Shown: in pieces, positions 6,252-9,222 of the stretch
Numbering within the stretch: the stretch's first letter is position 1
Layout of the letters: each line of letters opens with the position of its first letter
Source of the DNA: a bacterium
GTDB lineage: Bacteria; KSB1; UBA2214
Length of the DNA stretch: 9,222 bases
Assembly: GCA_029560815.1 (NCBI GenBank)
Contig: JAKQKF010000309.1
Location: 1 to 9,222, forward strand
Direction of reading: 5' to 3'
Made by a program: the position numbers and the translations under genes
Notes under the pieces: model-generated
What the model was told of the DNA's origin: nothing
The model's database searches: none
The model's input: the letters and a program-made list of their open reading frames with translations, nothing else

Positions 6252-7301
6252 ATGGGATGCAGCTGTGCGCCATTCGGCAGGAACACCTCCGGCGAGGATG
6301 TGATGCTTTACACTCTGGCCAACGCCAGGGGAACACTTGTTAAAATTACCCCCTTTGGCGGCATCATCACCTCCATCATTGTGCCCGATCGCGAGTGCCG
6401 CATGGGCGATGTCGTTCTCGGCTTCGATGAGCTTGCGGGCTATACCGACAAGGTGCCCTTTTTCGGGGCCATCATCGGTCGCTATGGCAACCGCATCGCC
6501 GGCGGGCGCTTTTCTCTAGACGGCAAAAGCTACACCCTGGCCTGTAATAACGGCCCCAACCATCTCCATGGCGGCATCAGGGGATTCGACAAGGTGCTCT
6601 GGCAGGCTGAAAATGTGCAAGCCGAGTCGGCCAGCCTCACTCTCACCTACCTGAGCCGGGATATGGAGGAGGGCTACCCCGGCAATCTCTCCGTCAAGGT
6701 GATCTATACCCTCACCGATGACGACCGACTGGTGATCGATTACAGCGCTTCCACCGATAAAAAGAGCGTCATCAATCTGACCAACCATTCCTATTTCAAT
6801 CTGGCAGGGGAGGGCGATATCCTCGATCACGAGCTCTTCATCGACGCTGACCGCTATACCCCGGTCGATGAGGGGCTGATACCGACCGGCGAGCTCGCCC
6901 CGGTCGAAAATACCCCCTTCGATTTCCGCACCCCTCAAACCATCGGCGCACGCATCGGCGCGCAGGATGAACAGCTCATCCGCGCCGGCGGCTATGACCA
7001 TAACTATGTGCTCAACGGTAAGATGGGTGAGCTGCGGAGAGCGGCTGCGGCCTTCGAACCCCGCACCGGCAGGCTTCTCGAGGTATGGACGACCGAACCC
7101 GGCATGCAGTTGTATACAGGCAATTTTCTCGACGGCACCCTGACCGGCAAGGAGGGCAAGGTGTACGGTTACCGCACCGGCTTTTGTCTTGAAACCCAGC
7201 ACTTTCCCGATTCACCCAACCATCCCGACTTTCCTACGACTGTGATCAACCCGGGTGAAATCTGGACATCCCGGACCGTCTTCAGGTTTCTGACGCGGTA
7301 G
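6252..7301 (+). CDS. galM: Aldose 1-epimerase (mutarotase)
   Basis: This 349-residue protein interconverts the alpha and beta anomers of aldoses such as galactose and glucose, feeding sugars to anomer-specific kinases. Length and motifs fit the GalM family along its whole length: APFGRNTSG near the N-terminus, [24 protein letters not shown], then NHLHGG with His106 and [10 protein letters not shown] with His179 as the two catalytic-site histidines. GYDHNYVLN supplies Asp249 and [12 protein letters not shown] supplies the catalytic base Glu314. All expected active-site residues are present. The start at 6252 retains the family's N-terminal PFG segment and has a GAGG site 8 nt upstream. No export signal is visible, so it is probably cytoplasmic. 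It closes the plus-strand run 63 bp after the glycosidase-like gene, consistent with sugar catabolism, and its last 20 bp overlap the end of convergent rmuC. Confidence 0.95.
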   Translation: MGCSCAPFGRNTSGEDVMLYTLANARGTLVKITPFGGIITSIIVPDRECRMGDVVLGFDELAGYTDKVPFFGAIIGRYGNRIAGGRFSLDGKSYTLACNNGPNHLHGGIRGFDKVLWQAENVQAESASLTLTYLSRDMEEGYPGNLSVKVIYTLTDDDRLVIDYSASTDKKSVINLTNHSYFNLAGEGDILDHELFIDADRYTPVDEGLIPTGELAPVENTPFDFRTPQTIGARIGAQDEQLIRAGGYDHNYVLNGKMGELRRAAAAFEPRTGRLLEVWTTEPGMQLYTGNFLDGTLTGKEGKVYGYRTGFCLETQHFPDSPNHPDFPTTVINPGEIWTSRTVFRFLTR

Positions 7302-8547
7302 ATGCCGCGCCTGATTGCCCCTCCTGATCCTCTTCAACGCCCCCGTTTCTCGCCGCATCCCCAATCGCGCCGGCCGGGGGCGTTTCCTTACTCCCGCGCA
7401 GTAATTCGATTTTCTGCAGCGGCACTTCGAGCATGCGCCTGCGCGTCGTCACCAGGGCCTCATAGTCGTTCTGGGCGGCGGAGAGGCTCTTGCCCAGACT
7501 CTCCATCTTTTTGATGAATTCATCCCACTGCTTGCGGAAAGAGCCGAGCAGACGCATGATCTCCAGTGAGGTGCGTTCGAGGGCAAAGTTGTCGATGGAC
7601 TGGCGCACAACGGCCAGCACGGCGAAGAGGGTCATCGGCGAACAGACGATGACGTGCTGGCGGAGACCGTCATCGAAGAGGGTGTGGTCGTTCTCCTGCA
7701 CAAAGGCGTAAATCTGCTCGTTGGGGATGAAGAGCAGCACATAATCGACCGTATTGTCATCGCTGCTGATATAGTCTCGAGTGGTGATCTCCCTGATGCG
7801 CAGCTTGACATCCCTGAGAAAGTCGAGTCTGAAGCGTTCCTTCTCAATCTCGGTGGCGGCATCGAGGTATTTGATATAATTATCGAGAGGGAATTTGACA
7901 TCCATGTGCAGCTGGAGATTACGAGGGAGGAAAAAGGTAAAATCGGGGCGACTTCGTCCCGAGCTGACGGTTTTTTGCTTGCTGTAGTTGACGTTTTCGA
8001 TAAAGCCGGCCATGCGCAGCACATCCTCAGCCATGCGCTCGCCCCACTGGCCGCGTGTCTTGCTGTTGACCAGGGCTTCGCGCAGTGTGGAGGTGGCCTG
8101 GAGCAGAGCCGCGGTCTGGACCCCCGAGGCCTGGAGCTGCTGGGTCAGCTCGCCGAATTTCTCCGCCCGGTCCCGTTCGAGGCTCTGCATGAGCTCGCCG
8201 ATCTCGGCCAACTCGCTGTTCATGCGCTGCAGCTGATGGTCAATCAGCTGTTTCTTCTCCTCCAGGGTCTGGCTGGTATGCTCCCGCTCGATGGAGAGCC
8301 GCGCCTGGGCTAGCTTGATGAACTCGTTGGTCGAGCGCGACAGAGCCTCCAGGGAGAGGTTGCCGAAGGCGCTCTTCATCTGATCGTAAACCCCCTGAAT
8401 GCGCTGAGCGTTCTCGGCTTCATGGGCACGATAGATCTCTTCTGCCAGCTCCCGGGCGCTCCGGGCGCGTAAGCCCTTGAAGAGCAGGGAGATTAGAAAT
8501 CCCAGGATCAGGCCGATCACCAGGGTGGACCAAGCGAGGGGAGTCAT
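7282..8547 (-). CDS. rmuC: DNA recombination protein RmuC
   Basis: The 421-residue product has the full RmuC layout. A single N-terminal membrane helix (about residues 5-23, [15 protein letters not shown]) is followed by a long charged coiled coil to about residue 155. The RmuC domain then carries a PD-(D/E)XK nuclease-like core: GQWGER with Glu170, RPDF with Asp202, and DVKFPLDNY with Asp216 and Lys218. Downstream come [15 protein letters not shown] and [13 protein letters not shown], also typical. In E. coli RmuC is reported to limit inversions at short inverted repeats, probably as a nuclease. The start has an AAAGGA site just upstream on the minus strand. The last 35 or so residues are a low-complexity Gly/Glu/Ala tail whose end overlaps galM. 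It lies 56 bp after the methyltransferase gene and is probably co-transcribed with it. Confidence 0.95.
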   Translation of the reverse strand: MTPLAWSTLVIGLILGFLISLLFKGLRARSARELAEEIYRAHEAENAQRIQGVYDQMKSAFGNLSLEALSRSTNEFIKLAQARLSIEREHTSQTLEEKKQLIDHQLQRMNSELAEIGELMQSLERDRAEKFGELTQQLQASGVQTAALLQATSTLREALVNSKTRGQWGERMAEDVLRMAGFIENVNYSKQKTVSSGRSRPDFTFFLPRNLQLHMDVKFPLDNYIKYLDAATEIEKERFRLDFLRDVKLRIREITTRDYISSDDNTVDYVLLFIPNEQIYAFVQENDHTLFDDGLRQHVIVCSPMTLFAVLAVVRQSIDNFALERTSLEIMRLLGSFRKQWDEFIKKMESLGKSLSAAQNDYEALVTTRRRMLEVPLQKIELLRGSKETPPAGAIGDAARNGGVEEDQEGQSGAASTASET

Positions 8548-8603
8548 CTATTTTCCTTTGCGGTGATGATTCCGGAGGAGGAGGGAAACAGGCGCGGCCT
8601 GGT

Positions 8604-9222
8604 CTACATGACGCGGAGCAGCAGCCCCTTGAGGTAGCGTCCCTCCTCATGAGCGAGGAGTACCGGATGGTCCACGCCCGGTTCCAGCTCGCGCAGGAGC
8701 TGAACGACGACGCCCGCATCAGCCGCCGCGGCGAGGACGATCTTTTTGAACAAATCATGATCGATGTGATTGGAGCAGGAAAAGGTCGCCAGCAGCCCGC
8801 CGTGCTCCAGATGTCGGAATCCCTGCAGGTTGATCTCTTTATAGCCGTGGCTGGCACGGACCACATCCTTTTGCGATTTGGCAAAAGCGGGGGGATCGAG
8901 GACAATCAGGTCGAAACGCTCCTCGAGGGTGCGCAGGTAATCGAAAACATCGGCGGTGACGACCGGATGGAGGGCGGGATCGAATCCGTTGAGGAGGAGG
9001 TTGGCACGGCAGAGCCCGCAGGCATGCGCGGAGAGTTCCACTGAGGTCACCGTCCGGGCTCCCCCGCGGGCGGCGTATAGAGAAAATCCCCCGCTGTAGG
9101 CGAAGCAGTTGAGCACCCGCGCACCCCGGCTCAGCTTCTCAATCAGCTCACGGCTGTCGCGCTGGTCGAGAAAAAAGCCCGTCTTTTGCCCTTCGATCAG
9201 ATCGACCTGAAAGCGCAGATTG
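8604..9222 (-). CDS. RlmI-type class I SAM-dependent 23S rRNA (cytosine-C5) methyltransferase, 5'-truncated by the window edge
   Basis: On the minus strand the frame is open from the window edge (first full codon at 9221-9219) to the TAG at 8604-8606, giving 205 visible residues. The start and the expected N-terminal PUA domain lie outside, and the internal GTG at 9116 is not the start. The visible part opens with DLIEGQKTGFFLDQRDSR, a hallmark of the RlmI/RlmK-L group. The SAM-binding motif I region (NCFAYSGGFSLYA), motif IV VLDPPAFAKSQ and motif VI TFSCSNHI follow, the last with the likely catalytic Cys. E. coli RlmI methylates C1962 of 23S rRNA; the same target here is inferred. The product ends in GLLLRVM as expected for a complete C-terminus. 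It is the upstream partner of rmuC; any promoter is outside the window. Confidence 0.92.
   Translation of the reverse strand, partial: NLRFQVDLIEGQKTGFFLDQRDSRELIEKLSRGARVLNCFAYSGGFSLYAARGGARTVTSVELSAHACGLCRANLLLNGFDPALHPVVTADVFDYLRTLEERFDLIVLDPPAFAKSQKDVVRASHGYKEINLQGFRHLEHGGLLATFSCSNHIDHDLFKKIVLAAAADAGVVVQLLRELEPGVDHPVLLAHEEGRYLKGLLLRVM

Noticed and set aside
7654..8313. 219-codon open frame on the plus strand opposite rmuC
   Set aside because: RmuC motifs on the minus strand are unambiguous, and the plus-strand translation shows no family features.

Overview
The window is GC-rich, densely coding DNA from an unidentified bacterium. A predicted lipoprotein signal, a Sec signal peptide and a Tat signal peptide are visible, and one product ends in a C-terminal Phe as outer-membrane proteins often do, so a diderm (Gram-negative type) cell is likely. 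The mix of a Tat-exported Gfo/Idh/MocA oxidoreductase, a DUF5060 glycosidase-like lipoprotein, an SGNH/TPR protein and an LA_2272-like repeat protein resembles uncultured FCB-type or related lineages. That placement is inference; there is no rRNA or other taxonomic marker here.

Plus strand, 1-7301: five genes in the same direction. (1) The 3' part of an SGNH-family hydrolase with TPR repeats, cut by the left edge. (2) A Tat-exported NAD-type Gfo/Idh/MocA oxidoreductase. (3) A secreted glycine-rich protein built from a tandem 16-residue (48-nt) repeat, preceded by a striking nested inverted repeat whose right arm touches the Shine-Dalgarno sequence. (4) A DUF5060 glycoside-hydrolase-like lipoprotein. 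(5) Aldose 1-epimerase (GalM). Gaps are only 63-104 bp, so co-transcription of at least some of them is plausible, although the hairpins in the gaps could separate units.

Minus strand, 7282-9222: an RlmI-type rRNA methyltransferase, cut by the right edge, followed 56 bp later by rmuC. rmuC converges on galM and the two coding sequences overlap by 20 bp.

Genes 2, 4 and 5 fit together as sugar handling: envelope-located redox or glycosidase chemistry on a glycan, then cytoplasmic anomer interconversion. The repeat protein between genes 2 and 4 may be a surface or outer-membrane component. This is a hypothesis from gene order only. The minus-strand pair are housekeeping genes. No tRNA, rRNA, CRISPR array, insertion sequence or phage gene was seen, and no stretch over 300 bases lacks a gene.
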